DNA of 64,000 bases from Syngnathus acus (GCF_901709675.1 NC_051098.1:11190918-11254917), one strand, 5' to 3'; shown: positions 49,401-61,229, counted from the first letter of the stretch. Notes: a model not told the origin generated them from the sequence alone. A program made the numbers and translations.

Positions 49401-52400
49401 TAAATCTTCCAAACTCATTTTCTCTCATCTCGTGGCGGAGCTGCACTCTGCTCTCTCTTTCCCAGAAGCCGACTTCCTCATCTTGACTTCTTAGTCTTCC
49501 CCCACGGAGTCTTGTTTTTGCCCCAATGTGCCTTACATAGTGCACTTCCACTTCTTTCTCTGTGCTGGACTCCTGGCTTGGCCACGACTGTGTCACCGCC
49601 GTCTCGTCTCCATGGAGCATTGTTCTTGACTCCATCTTCCTTGGAAATTTCCACGCCACTTCTTCTTCTGTGCTTGACTCCTGGGTTAGCCACGATTGTG
49701 TCCTTTCTCTCTCCTCTCCATGGCACATTGTTCTTGAATCCATCTTCTTTGCAAATTGCCCTTCCACTTCTCCTGCTGTGCTGAACAGACTTATCCATGA
49801 TTGTGTCATCTCTCTCTTTGATTTTTCTGCCTCATTGTCGCTTTGCAGTTCTTCTCCATGGTCTATCCTTGGTCTCTCCATCTCCCCCATAAAAAGCCCT
49901 TTTGCTTCTTTCTTTGTGCTGTGCTCTTTCCTGCGAAGCCACGATTTGGCCTTCTCCAACCTTCTCTCCTTCTTCTGTCCCTTTAGCCGTTTTGCCTTCT
50001 TTCCTTCACTGCTAGACTGAATATTTTTTCTCCCAGCATTTTCCATCGTCAAAGGTTTTTCCTCTTCCTGCAACCCCTCCAGGAGGTGATGTGATCTCTC
50101 TGTCATTTCCCTCCATAATTTCTCCAACTCATTCACCTCTTGTATTCTCAGTTCTTCTTGGAAGACACTCATTCTCGTCTGTCTTTCCCTCTGTAGCTGC
50201 TCCACTTCTTTTTCTTCTTCTCTTTTAAGCATCTCCTGGTGTAGGCACATTCTGGTCATTTGTTTTCTCTTGAAAGATTCCACCTCGTCCTCTTCCTCTC
50301 TTCTCAGCCTCTCCTGATAAAGCCTGATTCTCATCTCTTTGCCCCTCCTTAGCCACGCAACCTCCTCCTCCTCTCTGCTAAGTTGATCGGTTAAGAGAGA
50401 GTTCCTCAAATCCTTTTCCCTCATCAACTGCTCGTTCTCTTCTTCCTCTCTCCTCATTTCCTCTTGGTGCAGCTGCATCATTTTGTCTCTCGCCGTTTGC
50501 TCCTCTTCATGTCTCGCGAGTTCCTCTTGTTGTCGTAAATGTGTTCTCGTGGCCCTTTTCCTTTGCTGAGCCTCGTCTTCCTCCCTGCGAAGCTCCTCTT
50601 CATGAAGACGTTTGCTCCTTTCAATGTCATTTTTCAACCTCTCCTCCTCCACCTGCTTTTCTCTCAGCTGTTGTTCCTGGCTTAGATTAAATCGAACATT
50701 CTTCTCATTCTTCAAAACGTCCGCCTGCTCCTCCTCCTCTCTCTGGAGCCCTTCCAGGTGGTGCTGCATTCTCATCTCCTTCTCCTGCTTCAGTTGCTGT
50801 GCTTCCTCTTCTTCCTCACATCTCAGCTCTTCCAGGTAGCGACGGATTCTTTCATCCACCTCCTTCTTCAAGAGTGCCACCTCCTCCATTTCCTCTTCCA
50901 TCAGCTCCTCCTTTTGTTGAAACATCCGTATCTCCTTTTCCCTCTTCAACTGCTCTGCTTGCTCCACTTCCTCTTTCCTGAGCACTTCGAGGCAGAATTG
51001 CCGCTTCATCTGCTTTTGCATCAATAACAGCTCTGCCTCCCTTTGAGCTCGATTGAGCTCCTCTTCAAAGGAACATTTCCTCATGTCGATTTCCCTCTTC
51101 AACCATTCCTCCTCCTCCTCTTCCCCCTTTCTCAGTTCTTCCCGGCGGTGACGAAGTCTCATTTCCTTTGCGTGCTTCAATCTCTCCACTTCTTCCTCTT
51201 CCTCTTTCCTCAACTCCACCTTTTGTCGACAGACTCTTGTCTCTTTTTCCGTCATCAATCGAGCAATCTCTTCCTCTTCCTCGCTTATCAGCTCATCCTT
51301 TTGTCGACTAATCCGTACCTCCTGGATGTGCCTCAATTGCTCTATCTCCTCTTCCTTCTGGCAAGGATGCATTTGCATCTCCAGTTTCCATTTGAACTGC
51401 TCTGCTTCCTCCTCTTTATTTCTCAAAAGCTTCTCCTGACAATCCGTAAGGAGTTTCTCCTTGTGGAGATGTGCTGTCTTCATTCCAGCTTCAAATCGAT
51501 CCATCTCCTCTTTCATTCTCGATGCTTCCTGGTGAAGCCGTACACTTGTCTCCTCGTCCCTCATTAACTTATCTTCTCTCCTTATCGCCTCATTTTGTTG
51601 CCACATTTGTTTGTCTTTCTCTATCCTCAATTCTTCCATTTCCTCCTCTTCCTCCTCTTTGCTCAACTGGTCTAGTTGGTGACGCAACATCATTTCCTTT
51701 TCCTTCTTTGACTGCTCCGCTGGCCCATCTTCATCTCTCATCAGTTCCTCCTGGCAAAAGAGTGTACTCAACGCTTTTTGCCATTTTGATTGCTCAGCAT
51801 CCAGAAAGATCTCCTTCCGGAGTGGTATTTTTTTCTCCATCTCCCTTTCAAACAGCTCCATCTCCTCCTCCTTCTCCTCTTCCGTCTTTCTCAGCAGTTC
51901 CTTAGTTGGTACCTGTTGACAAGGTAATTCAAAAATATGCACCTGGGAAGATGTTTGGACACATTCAATATTTTAAGTCTTGTGTTTTAAAGAGCGCTTC
52001 ACAGTGTATTGGAGGTTAGCACTCGGACCTTCTTATGTGGAGATTGGGTTCTCTACATGGGGTAAATTAAATTTCAGCCCACTTCCAAACTTCTCAAAGT
52101 AGACGACAACAATCAATATTGGCGTGAAATGTGATCGCTGTGACTACTGATATGTTACAAAAAATAATATGACTGTTGGTGATTCTTCCTAAAATAAGTT
52201 AGCGCGTGATAAAATACAGCCAATGTAAATTACTCCACAGAGACTTTGACACACGTTCATGTGCTCAAACATCCACTCACATCACTTGTTTTGGGAAAGT
52301 CTTCTTCGTGCTTAGCTAGTGAGCGCCCACAAGTAACACCGCACTGGATGTCCTCATCTTCAACAGAGGAGTCGTTCCCCGACTCGTCTTGGCTACAGGG

Positions 52401-55400
52401 AGGACAATAGTACAAAAACACACAAAAAACACAGATAGCACTCTGAAATTGTATTTTATTTTCTAATTTTGGAGTCTTCATGTCATTTCTTTGAAATTGA
52501 CAACTTATTGCATTTAACACGAAATGATGAAACCAGCTCAGCTAAAAGGCGTAGTGTTCTTAGATAATCAGAACAGTCCGATTGTGATTGAGTTGATGCT
52601 TTTAGGCTAATAGTTGCTTTCATGGTTGAATTTAGAAGAACAAACCTCTTACTACTAGTCTCTGTCTCAAAAACAGAATCACTGCTGTCCAAAACTCTTT
52701 CTGAAACCTGAAAACACAACAAGAACAAAATAGTGATCAAGTTTTGATTAATCATTAATTAATTAATTAATTAATTAACCTCCTGCTCTGGTGATTCTGG
52801 ACTTTGGTCGTCAGACTGGACCTCAAGCTCAGTTATCTCCTCTGCTGGATCTACAACCCCGATGGCCACTGCTGAGTCCTACGGTACAAATACAAACACA
52901 AACATGTACATTACATCTTAATCCACCCTCTCAAAATAAAATGAAAACAAACAAGCAATGGAAAAAAAAAGACCAAAACCAAAATCTTAGTGGAAGCAAA
53001 TGAACTGAAACACAATATCTACATTGCCATTGCACTAAACTTAAACTAATACTTTCATCATCAGCCACTAACTGTTATGGGTGAGTCGTCTTCCTCCTCG
53101 TCTTCTGAACCCTCAATATCAAAAGTGCCTGTGTTGTGTCCATACTTTGGTTCACTCCAGACGCATGTGCTTGATGACTCGTTGCTTGATTCTGCTTGGC
53201 TGGCAGGCAGCGATAAGAAGAGTGGGGAAATTTAACCACAAATTCGATCAGTCACTATTTTCTAGAAATAGTATAACAGAATATTCTAGAAAACAAAACG
53301 ATCACAAGACAAACCTTTTGGGAGCCTCAGTCACCTGATCTGCCTGTTCTTTGATATCCATCTCTAGCAGATAGTCAAAGCAAAGAGGATTCTTCAGGAC
53401 ACAAATAGGACAAAAAGCAAACTTTTAATTCATCACTTTCAAGTCAACAAGATCTCAGAAGAGCCCCTGCAAAAATGTTGTTTTGCTATTCATCTACTGG
53501 TGTTGCTCACTTCCTTTTCAGCCATGAGACCAATATCTACTTGATCATCTTCCCTGGTATGCATAATACTCAAGAATCCACTGTGAAAGAAACCCTGACA
53601 AAATAAAATATGCACAGAACATTCAAGTTTTGCTGGAAATGCATTTGTTACAGCTAACTATCAGCAGCAAGTGTACAGAATTGTACACGCACAAAAAAAA
53701 ACAAATTGTTCATGTTTACAAAAGTAGTTCTGCCAACAACTGAAGTGATATATATTTAATGAGCAATTGTGATGTATATAGTTACCTCCTTTGCATTGTC
53801 TTCATGATCACTTCTTGAAGGTGCATAGAAAAAACATTCACCCTTCCCAAAGCCTAAAACACTCAAGAATCCTCTGTAAAAAGAAGGCTGACAAAGCAAA
53901 AATTTTCACTGGATCACCTTATTGTGTTTTGGAGTAGATTTAAATGGATTCAACTGTCGATTAAAAAACTTTTAACGAAATACTGCACTTGTCATCAGCA
54001 AATTTCACACAGATTTGATAAAAATCATTATTTATCAATTACTCTACTTACTCCAGGTTTATTGAAAAGGTCTTTCTCCTGGTCCTCTTTGGCTGCTGGG
54101 TCACAAACAGCATCAGTGCTCTGATTGTGTTCTAGTTTATGATCCACTATTGTAATACTCACCAGAGGAGTCATTTCTTGATTCATCTGGGCTGAAGGAG
54201 TGTTGAACGAGAGGTGCAAATCAATTTAAGTTGTATTACCAAACAATAAAATAAATAAATAAACCAATAAATAAACTAATAAACACATAAATAAACCAAT
54301 AAATAAAAAAATAATTGTCAAAAGTGACGCACACACGTGACATAATGAAGACGAGTCCAAGTAATTCTGTTCTGTCAGAGCTAACATTGTAAAAATAGTT
54401 AGGAACATTTTAGGACTTATCAAATGATTTTTATTGTCTGTTTTACATTAATGACATCATGAAACAAAATAAAAAGACAAAACAAACCTCTTGTCAGTAT
54501 CAGTCTCCTCATCTTTTTCATCCGTCTCCAGCTGACTATCACAGTAAATAGAATTGTCGGAGATCGGAAATCCGCTAGACAGCTTATTATTTAATTAGAA
54601 AAGAAAATAATGAAAGATTATACTACATGCCTTAAAAGAGCATTATAATATGAGTGTGGACTAAGTTAAAATAATTTAGCAAAATCTCACAAGTCAACAC
54701 TAAGCAATTAAGGGTCACAATGAGTGAGTGGATTATAGATAAATGTATAACCATATATATAAATGAGCTTTATTATTCATGTGTACAATGTACAACCAAA
54801 TTTTATTCTTCATATGTACAACCAAATTCTATGCATTTAAAGCTGGAATTTGAAGTTATATCTTTTTTAGCACCCTGAGAAAACACAGGATAACATTGGC
54901 TCGAACCAAGTTCATGTACCTGTTGCAGTGGCGAGCCGCTACTCTGGTCCCAAGAATGGGGCTTATCAAGAAGGATTTCCAACTTCTCTGCTAGACCGCC
55001 ACTAACAGTGCCCCCAGAGTACTAGATGTGGTCACAAGTGCACACGTTAAAGCAACACACACATGCAGATGAATAAAACAATTTAACTTCAACACACATT
55101 ATATAATTGTACATGACAGCAAAATGTCATCTGAATTCTTCAGACGTGACAAGTGTACACGTGTGTTAATGTACCTCCTTTTCTGAGAAGATGACATCGT
55201 CGTCAAAGCTGATCAGTGTCAGGGATGTTGTTTCATCACACTTGCAGCTTATTAAACTTAAGAATCCACTGAAGAAATGTGCCTAAAAAAGGAAGAAACA
55301 CAATATTTGCTTGCGATCTGGTGATGGATAGAACCAAGTCGAAGGAGGAATTTAACATTAAAAAGTGGCGCCAGACAAATATGAATTTTTTTCACCCTAG

Positions 55401-56710
55401 AATCTAGATGCTTACTACATTGCATGGAGTCAGAGATCTATCAACTGGACAAAGAGCTCAAAGACAGCAATTTGTGTGATTCCAAATATATGTACATTTT
55501 TTCCTATTAGTCAGATGGGAGACTCTCCGGCTCACCCTTGTGGGTGGACTGGCGGGGGGGGTATTTATCATTAAGCCACTCACTGCGTGCGTATTATTCG
55601 TCTCCTCAGTCTCTTTTCTGTCCAGTTGGATTACAAAGCCTCCAACGGCACCGGTGCGCTGGATACGCTCACGTTCCTGAGCCACCATTTTACGGTACTG
55701 CACTTTACAGGGGTGTTCATTAGTGGTTGTCTGCAAATAGTGGTTGTGAAATATTGGGTTTCCACTCTCATCATAGCTGTAGGGGTAAAATCAGTTGTAG
55801 TCAAGAGTAGAACGTAATTGGCTCATTGAAAAACCAAATTATAAATCAAACAGCAATAAATCCAGTCTAAAAAGTCCACGGCACACTCAGGTACATTCAT
55901 GAGCACATCAAATGTGCCAAATAGTTAGTGAACCCTTATTATTCGTAGAAGCCAAAAGGCAATCCTCTCTAATTGAGTTTTCCCTCAAATGTTTAGAATT
56001 GCCTGTACGTACAGGTAGAAGGCACAAGGTGACGCTAAAGCATTACGGTTTCTCAACTCACTTCAACGAGTAGTTCCTTGGCACCGAGATGCCACAAGAT
56101 GGTGGTAAAGTTGTATTATAAACAGGTCAAACCGTGAATGCTGACACGAATGTCGCTCCGGCTTTCTAGATATTGCCACATCAAAATGGCTGACAGTTTT
56201 GTATCAACTAAGCCCGAGTCAGTTATCCACTGGCTCACTTAACAGGTGTGTTGATCATTTGTATGTAAAATCTTGACGTCATCATATACCCACTAATTAG
56301 CAACATGTTCTTTGCAGGTGGAAAAGTGCTAAATAAATAAACATAAGTCACTTATGGAAATAATTGACACTGTGTCAAACCATAAAGAAGTCAAAATGGA
56401 GGCCTGCATCACTTACCTTTCAGTCCACCCTGGGGGCAGATGGGCAAATATAGCTTCCCTAGCTAAACACAAAAGCTCTGGCTCATTGTCTGGATCAATT
56501 CCTATGTCCCGTGCGTACACCCTGATATCTGATAGAAATAACAGGAATTAATATCGACCTGTGGGCAGTTATCGGATTCAGCCAGCCCCAAAATGGACAC
56601 ATATGTGTCTAACATGGAGTAATTGGATTGAATGTTTAGGCATAGGATATGCTTACACAGTGCCTACCTTCTTCAGAGTGATCAGACTCTGGATTCTTCA
56701 AGCTACTCAT
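46495..56710 (-). CDS. cep164: CEP164-like protein, tandem copy A (one altered WW module and a giant coiled-coil exon)
   Basis: Second CEP164-like gene, upstream of copy B in the same direction. Exons: 56710-56668, 56528-56417, 55776-55584, 55282-55175, 55021-54920, 54582-54488, 54157-54052, 53887-53786, 53594-53511, 53391-53315, 53199-53073, 52878-52780, 52707-52646, 52392-52281, 51912-47726, 47623-47498, 47411-47216, 46999-46936, 46841-46495 (2,113 aa). Exon 2 has the CEP164 motif (RDIGIDPDNEPELL, LPPGW). Exon 3 is the WW second half, but the second Trp is replaced (QTTTNEHP). Exons 4-14 are an acidic linker of repeated small exons (0-0, 0-2, 2-0). Exon 15 is 4,187 nt of Glu/Arg/Lys repeats plus a Trp-containing repeat. 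Exons 16-17 ([34 protein letters not shown]) look like conserved C-terminal coiled coil. Exon 19 is a Ser/Thr/Pro-rich tail not seen in copy B. Exon 7 has a doubtful acceptor (see findings). The start MSSLKNPESD follows an in-frame stop; an upstream noncoding exon is likely. Confidence 0.78.
47750..51880 (-). repeat. 26-residue (78-bp) coding repeat array in the giant exon of copy A
   Basis: Same unit as in copy B, for example RMCLHQEMLKREEEKEVEQL followed exactly 26 residues later by RMSVFQEELRIQEVNELEKL. The array is interrupted at about 48930-49970 by a different repeat family. Sharing of the unit by both genes means the array predates their duplication or has been homogenised since. Confidence 0.82.
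48930..49970 (-). repeat. Second repeat family in copy A giant exon (Trp-containing units)
   Basis: About seven units are built around SW/TW-x(3)-KE or QES followed by ST-x-KEA/EEV (for example KSWLRRKEHSTKKEAKGLF, KTWPRMKERSTKKEAKELF, SWLTQESSTEEEVAW). Spacing from one SW to the next is 35-36 residues in the clearest neighbours and longer elsewhere. No equivalent is visible in copy B. Confidence 0.7.
54239..54310. repeat. AAATA-type simple repeat
   Basis: Imperfect repeats of AAATAAATAAACC/AATAAATAAA type in the intron between copy A exons 6 and 7. A (TTAA)n run at 52757-52778 abuts the donor of copy A exon 12. Confidence 0.85.
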
Positions 56711-59600
56711 AGCTACTGCTGACACCTAACAAGAAGGCCTATATTATGTAAAAATAAATTCATAATAATAATAATAATTGTTATTTTACCTATAAGCAGA
56801 CAAGACATGAGCGTTATGGAAGCAAAAGAGAGACATGTCCCGAGTGTTGTTAGTCACCTAAATGTTGAACAGAGAGTGTGATTTACCGAAGTCAAATTCC
56901 TTGTTTGGCACGCTCAAACATGGCGAATAAAAAAAACTCTTGAATCTTGAAAAGGCGACCCCTCGGTCATTTTGGAGAACAAATCTGATGTCAAAAGCAT
57001 TTTCGTCACACACGTCGTCACACACGTGACTGTTGAAGGATGCTTCATGGCAAATGTTTCATTCAAACCTTTTGGGAGAAATGCTCATATAATAGCAGCG
57101 GATAATCCAACAATTAAACAGCTATTTTACTTGTTCTGCAGTCAGGAGGAGGACTGACGCTAAAATTTTTTTTTTTTTTTTTTTTTTTTAAATGGCAGAT
57201 GCAAAACTGGTTACATGTTAAAACTGTCTCGCGCTTCGCCTTTCTGCTATTTTTGTTTGGTTACATTTGGGAGAGGAGTATTTTTCAAGGCGTGTACAAA
57301 AAAAATCGTCAGTTCACCTTCAAGCATGACGTCACCTACCGTAGGACTTGAAACCACGGCTACCGTACGTGTCCGACCGAATGTGCACACTTCTCATATT
57401 AATAACGTGCACGCGCGCGCGCGCGTGTGTGCTATTTCCAACTCTAACCCGAACTCATTCACAGCATAGGAAACTACATGTAAATGTAAATCAGAAAAAC
57501 TATAAGAGACTCATTTGTTCTACGCTTGATTTTTGTTGTTTGATTGAGCTCACTGACATTCATTCATATCCTGTTGTTTTGTTTTGTTTTTCTGTGGCTG
57601 GTTTGACTTTTTGGGTAATGGGTGAATAACCTCCACTTGTTGGGCAATTTGAGTATTAGACACCCACTGACTGGCCTTGAGTCTGAAATGATTCACCAAA
57701 TCACATGCGGAAAAGATCAGGAGACCCACAGATGTATTGTTTGATTGACATCTCAAGTAGTAACAATCCCAAAAATAGAAAAAAAAGAAATTTGCATGCC
57801 CTTGTTCACCCCATTTTTGCTTTGAAAAAAACCTGCGTATTGGCAGGTTCCTTATCTTCTGAGGTAAATGGCGACGCTCATAAACAAAAAAGATAGTATA
57901 GTCACCTATTACCTCATGGCAGGCTATTTGGAAAACAATATTTTCACTTTTAGTAATCATTTGAATATTGGATGATAATAAAAAAATCCAGAATAATTCT
58001 GGTTATTTGAGTTCATTTTGAATGACCTTGCTTTGCCCACTCAAATAGAGTCAAGCAACCTACAATGACACAACCACAGCTTTGACCCAAGTATAAAAGC
58101 AGAGGTCAACAGATGTGCCATGACAAAAACATCATCACAAGGGTTGAACGGATTAATCTGAAATAATGTGGGGGGTGGATAGGGTTGGAAGCGAAGAGCT
58201 CCTCAGTGTTGCTTACAGCTGAGATAACCTCCCCTGCTGGTTTTAGAACGGTGCTCCATTATGAAATCAGCTGCAACAATGAAATGAACTCTGACCCTCA
58301 GCCAGAGTCTGATCAAGTGGTGGATTTGCCAATTAAATATTTATTAGCTCTTGAAAATCATTTTGCACCTGTCTGCCCATAAAACAAGTCAAATTATGAT
58401 TAATAGAAGCACACGTTAAAAACTGAGCACAACATTTGTCATTGCAGTACAAACATTATGAAATGAGCAGGTTGGAGGAGCACTGAGGTCCTCTTGATAA
58501 CAATGATGGCGCTTATCTAGATGGACGGATAAGTGTGAATGCCAAATCGATGAAATGCACTGAGTGCCATCTCAAAGGTTGCTGTCCCAGATAAAAGCCA
58601 TTCCTCTGAGAGGCCCATTTTCATCTTGGTCAGCAGCTCTGAAGTCAGCAGCTGATATGTGGATCATCCTTATCAGATTTGTCTGTACAGTGATGGTGCA
58701 ATCGAGAGCTTTGCACGGGTCAATGTTCTATGGCTAACTGACTTTCAATCGAGCCACTATATTCAAGATTCAAGAGTTTTTTTTTTTTTTTTTTTTTTGT
58801 GTAGTATAGTGTAGTATGTGGCTGATGGTGATGGGGTACATTCATTCCTTTTCCTCGAATTTCATGACATGAAGCCACTGTGACAAAGTCCACGAGATAA
58901 GGCAACAAACATCAGCATGGCACACGCCACTCTTTGACCTATTAATCAAATTTACACTCTCTGCCACACATGCACCCACGCACACAAACACACATGCACC
59001 CACGCGCACACATGTCTGCAAATCACACACACAATTATTTTACTGCACTCCGATGTATAATTGAAGTGCGATGTGTTCATGGCCTTTTAATTTTTGTGAC
59101 TAGACACTGGAGTTTGTGTTAATTCCATGGAATCTTCCGTAGACATGTCCTGCCTGTGTTTGTATCAAGGTGAATGTCTCATCCGCTGCAAACAAAATGG
59201 CTAATCCGACTAGTTCAAATAGAGTCATCTGAACTTTCACCTTCTTTTGCATACCTACACTATTGACTTATCCTGTATTCTACTGCCCCGTCCCGTAACA
59301 CTTGAGTTCAACTTTGTCTGGCTTTACACAGTCATTATTTAGCATCTATTATTCACCTCTCATTAGTTTAATGAATAACAATTAAGAGCTATTTAGTGAT
59401 GTTATGCCACATGCTCTTAGACTGCAGAAGAATAAAAAGTCTTTGTGTGCATGACGAGTGATCTCGCAGCAGGTGACCATTGAACTCTCAACTTGGTCCC
59501 CTGCTAAGGGAGATGGCTGGGGGGTGAGGTCCACTTCCACGGAGACACAGCTCCCACACCTCCCTCCCGCCTCCATGCAACGACTCATCCCATATCTGAG
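56711..59600. other. Intergenic region between copy A and the apoA-I gene
   Basis: No coding gene is visible. It holds the presumed 5' exon(s) and promoter of copy A near 56.8-56.9 kb, a poly-T run at about 57165-57190, an alternating (CG)n/(GT)n stretch at about 57410-57430 and another poly-T near 58776-58798. A TATAAAA at 58092-58098 is flanked by TTTGACCC and AGGTCA. The half sites resemble nuclear-receptor/HNF4 elements and could mark an apolipoprotein enhancer or an orphan promoter, but nothing proves it. Confidence 0.45.
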
Positions 59601-59603
59601 CGC

Positions 59604-59610
59604 TATAAAA
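59604..59610 (+). promoter_or_regulatory. TATA box of the apoA-I gene
   Basis: TATAAAA in the context GCGCTATAAAAGGTCTGC. It lies about 30 bp before a short noncoding first exon that ends with a clear donor (CCACCAG/GTAAG, exon end 59656). The coding exon 2 acceptor is at 60032. This layout (TATA, short noncoding exon, then signal-peptide exon) is the standard apolipoprotein gene structure. Confidence 0.8.
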
Positions 59611-60041
59611 GGTCTGCTCCTGCTCAAGTTGACAGTCTCCTCAAGAACTCCACCAGGTAAGACAAGCTATCGCTGCAAGTGGGATTTGGGGATGTAGAAC
59701 AAGGATGTTTGGCAAAAGAATTTCTTGAATTATTAGACATGGTGCACAGATTTTCTGCTCCTTAGAAAATCATATCTTCTGAAAAAACTCCTAGTCAAGA
59801 TGGTGCACAGGCTAGTTTTATTATTGTGTCTGATTATGTCTGGATTTATTTCAAAGAGCAGTCCAAATCACATTTTCATTTAATTCTTTGGGTCAACTCG
59901 GAGTTGTGCTCTGATGCTTTGGTTAGATTATTCTTATTGGATACCTGAGTCTAACATTTTAGCGTCTTTGCTGGTGTTGTTTACAATTGAAATTTAACAC
60001 TGACAACAACCACGCTTGTTTTTTCTTTTTAGACCTCCATC

Positions 60042-61100
60042 ATGAAGTTTGTTGCTCTCGCTATCACTTTGCTTCTGGCCGTTGGTGAGTATTCTGATTG
60101 GTACTAGATACCCTCTGAGGGAATCTTCTGGACTTCCTTCAACAATGATTCTTTTTTTTTTTTTTATGCTTAACATATATTTCCCTACACAGGCTGCCAG
60201 GCTGCTTCTCTGCAGGCTGATGCACCCAGCTCCCTGGCCCATGCCCGGGCTGCTGTTGACGTCTATCTGACTCAAATGAAAGAAAGTGTCAAAAAGGCCT
60301 TGGGTCAGCTTGATGATACAGAGTACAAAGAATTTAAGTAAGGCCATTTCATTGATATCTTTTTTGAAACCAGTCCTACACTCTGTTCGATCTAACAATG
60401 GAATTATGCGAATGATTGATTCACCTTTCCCATTTTAAAGTATCCGATGTCTTGTTAAAAAGTGTTCTTCTTTTCCCTGTTCTTAACCAGAGACGTAATC
60501 GGCCTTCGCTTGGATGATCTTCACCTTCAGCTCAAAACCGTACAGGAATCCGTCGCTCCCCTCACCGACGGTGTGGTTTCGACACTCAGTGATGTTACTC
60601 AAACCTTCAGAGATAATGTCAAGAAGGATGTTGATGCCTTGGAGCTGCAACTCGCACCCTACAAAATAAAGCTGAACGAGGTTGTTGAGAAACACGTCGA
60701 AGAGTACCGCACGCTTCTGCAGCCTGTGATCACAGAGTACCAGGCCCAGCACGATGCTCAGATGAATGCTCTGAAAGCCAAGCTGGAGCCCATTGTGGAA
60801 GACCTGCGCAACAAGATCTCCGTCAACGTTGAGGAGACCAAGGCCGCTCTCGTGCCCATCATTGAAGCTGTGCGCACCAAGGTCGATGCTCGTCTGGTGG
60901 AGCTGAGAGAGTTGATTGGTCCATACGTGGGGGAATACAAAGACCAGATTGGAAAGGCCTACGCCCATGCCAGATCTCTCAAAGCAGAAGACCTCACTGC
61001 TCTGAGAGAGAAGATTAACCCACTGGTTGAAGATGTCAAGACGAAACTCCAAACTATCTTCCAGACCGTCTTCGAAACCTTCAATGCTAGTGAAGCATAA
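60042..61100 (+). CDS. apoa1: Apolipoprotein A-I
   Basis: Major HDL protein secreted by liver and intestine; it organises lipid through amphipathic helices and activates LCAT. Coding exons are 60042-60084, 60193-60337 and 60491-61100 (265 aa), preceded by a noncoding exon ending at 59656. The signal peptide is MKFVALAITLLLAVGCQA. The body is a run of 22-residue amphipathic helices, several punctuated by Pro (PLTDGVVST, PYKIKLNEVVEKHVEEY, PVITEYQAQHDAQMNALKAK, PIVEDLRNKISV, PIIEAVRTKVDARLVELREL, PYVGEYKDQIGKAYAHA). The length of about 265 aa and the four-exon layout with the big last exon fit teleost apoA-I; apoA-IV or apoE would be alternatives on architecture alone. A fully open antisense frame across the last exon is a codon-use artefact. 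Confidence 0.92.
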
Positions 61101-61209
61101 TTTGAATGAAAACGTACACACTTAGCACATGCAAGCTTTCGTTGGGCTATCACAAGCGGATCTGTGATGATGCTTGTCTCATGAAACCTGTTCTGGCAAA
61201 AGACAGCTG

Positions 61210-61215
61210 AATAAA
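61210..61215 (+). terminator. apoA-I polyadenylation signal
   Basis: AATAAA at 110 bp after the apoA-I stop, followed by a TGTT-rich downstream element. It gives a compact 3' UTR typical of apolipoprotein genes. Confidence 0.8.
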
Positions 61216-61229
61216 CATCTGACTGTTTA

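Noticed and set aside
54147-54162. A very short intron splitting copy A exon 7 into two pieces (29 nt and about 95 nt)
   Set aside because: The intron would be only 16 nt, far below what vertebrate spliceosomes remove. A single exon with an alternative acceptor fits better.
57410-57430. The (CG)n/(GT)n run as a Z-DNA regulatory element
   Set aside because: It is only about 20 bp and lies in a gene-free stretch with nothing to tie it to a promoter; kept only as a note.
60483-61121. A 212-codon open frame antisense to the apoA-I last exon
   Set aside because: It mirrors the apoA-I coding exon almost exactly, has no known domain, and follows from the codon use of a stop-poor helical repeat. 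The sense strand has clear splice sites, a signal peptide and a polyadenylation signal.
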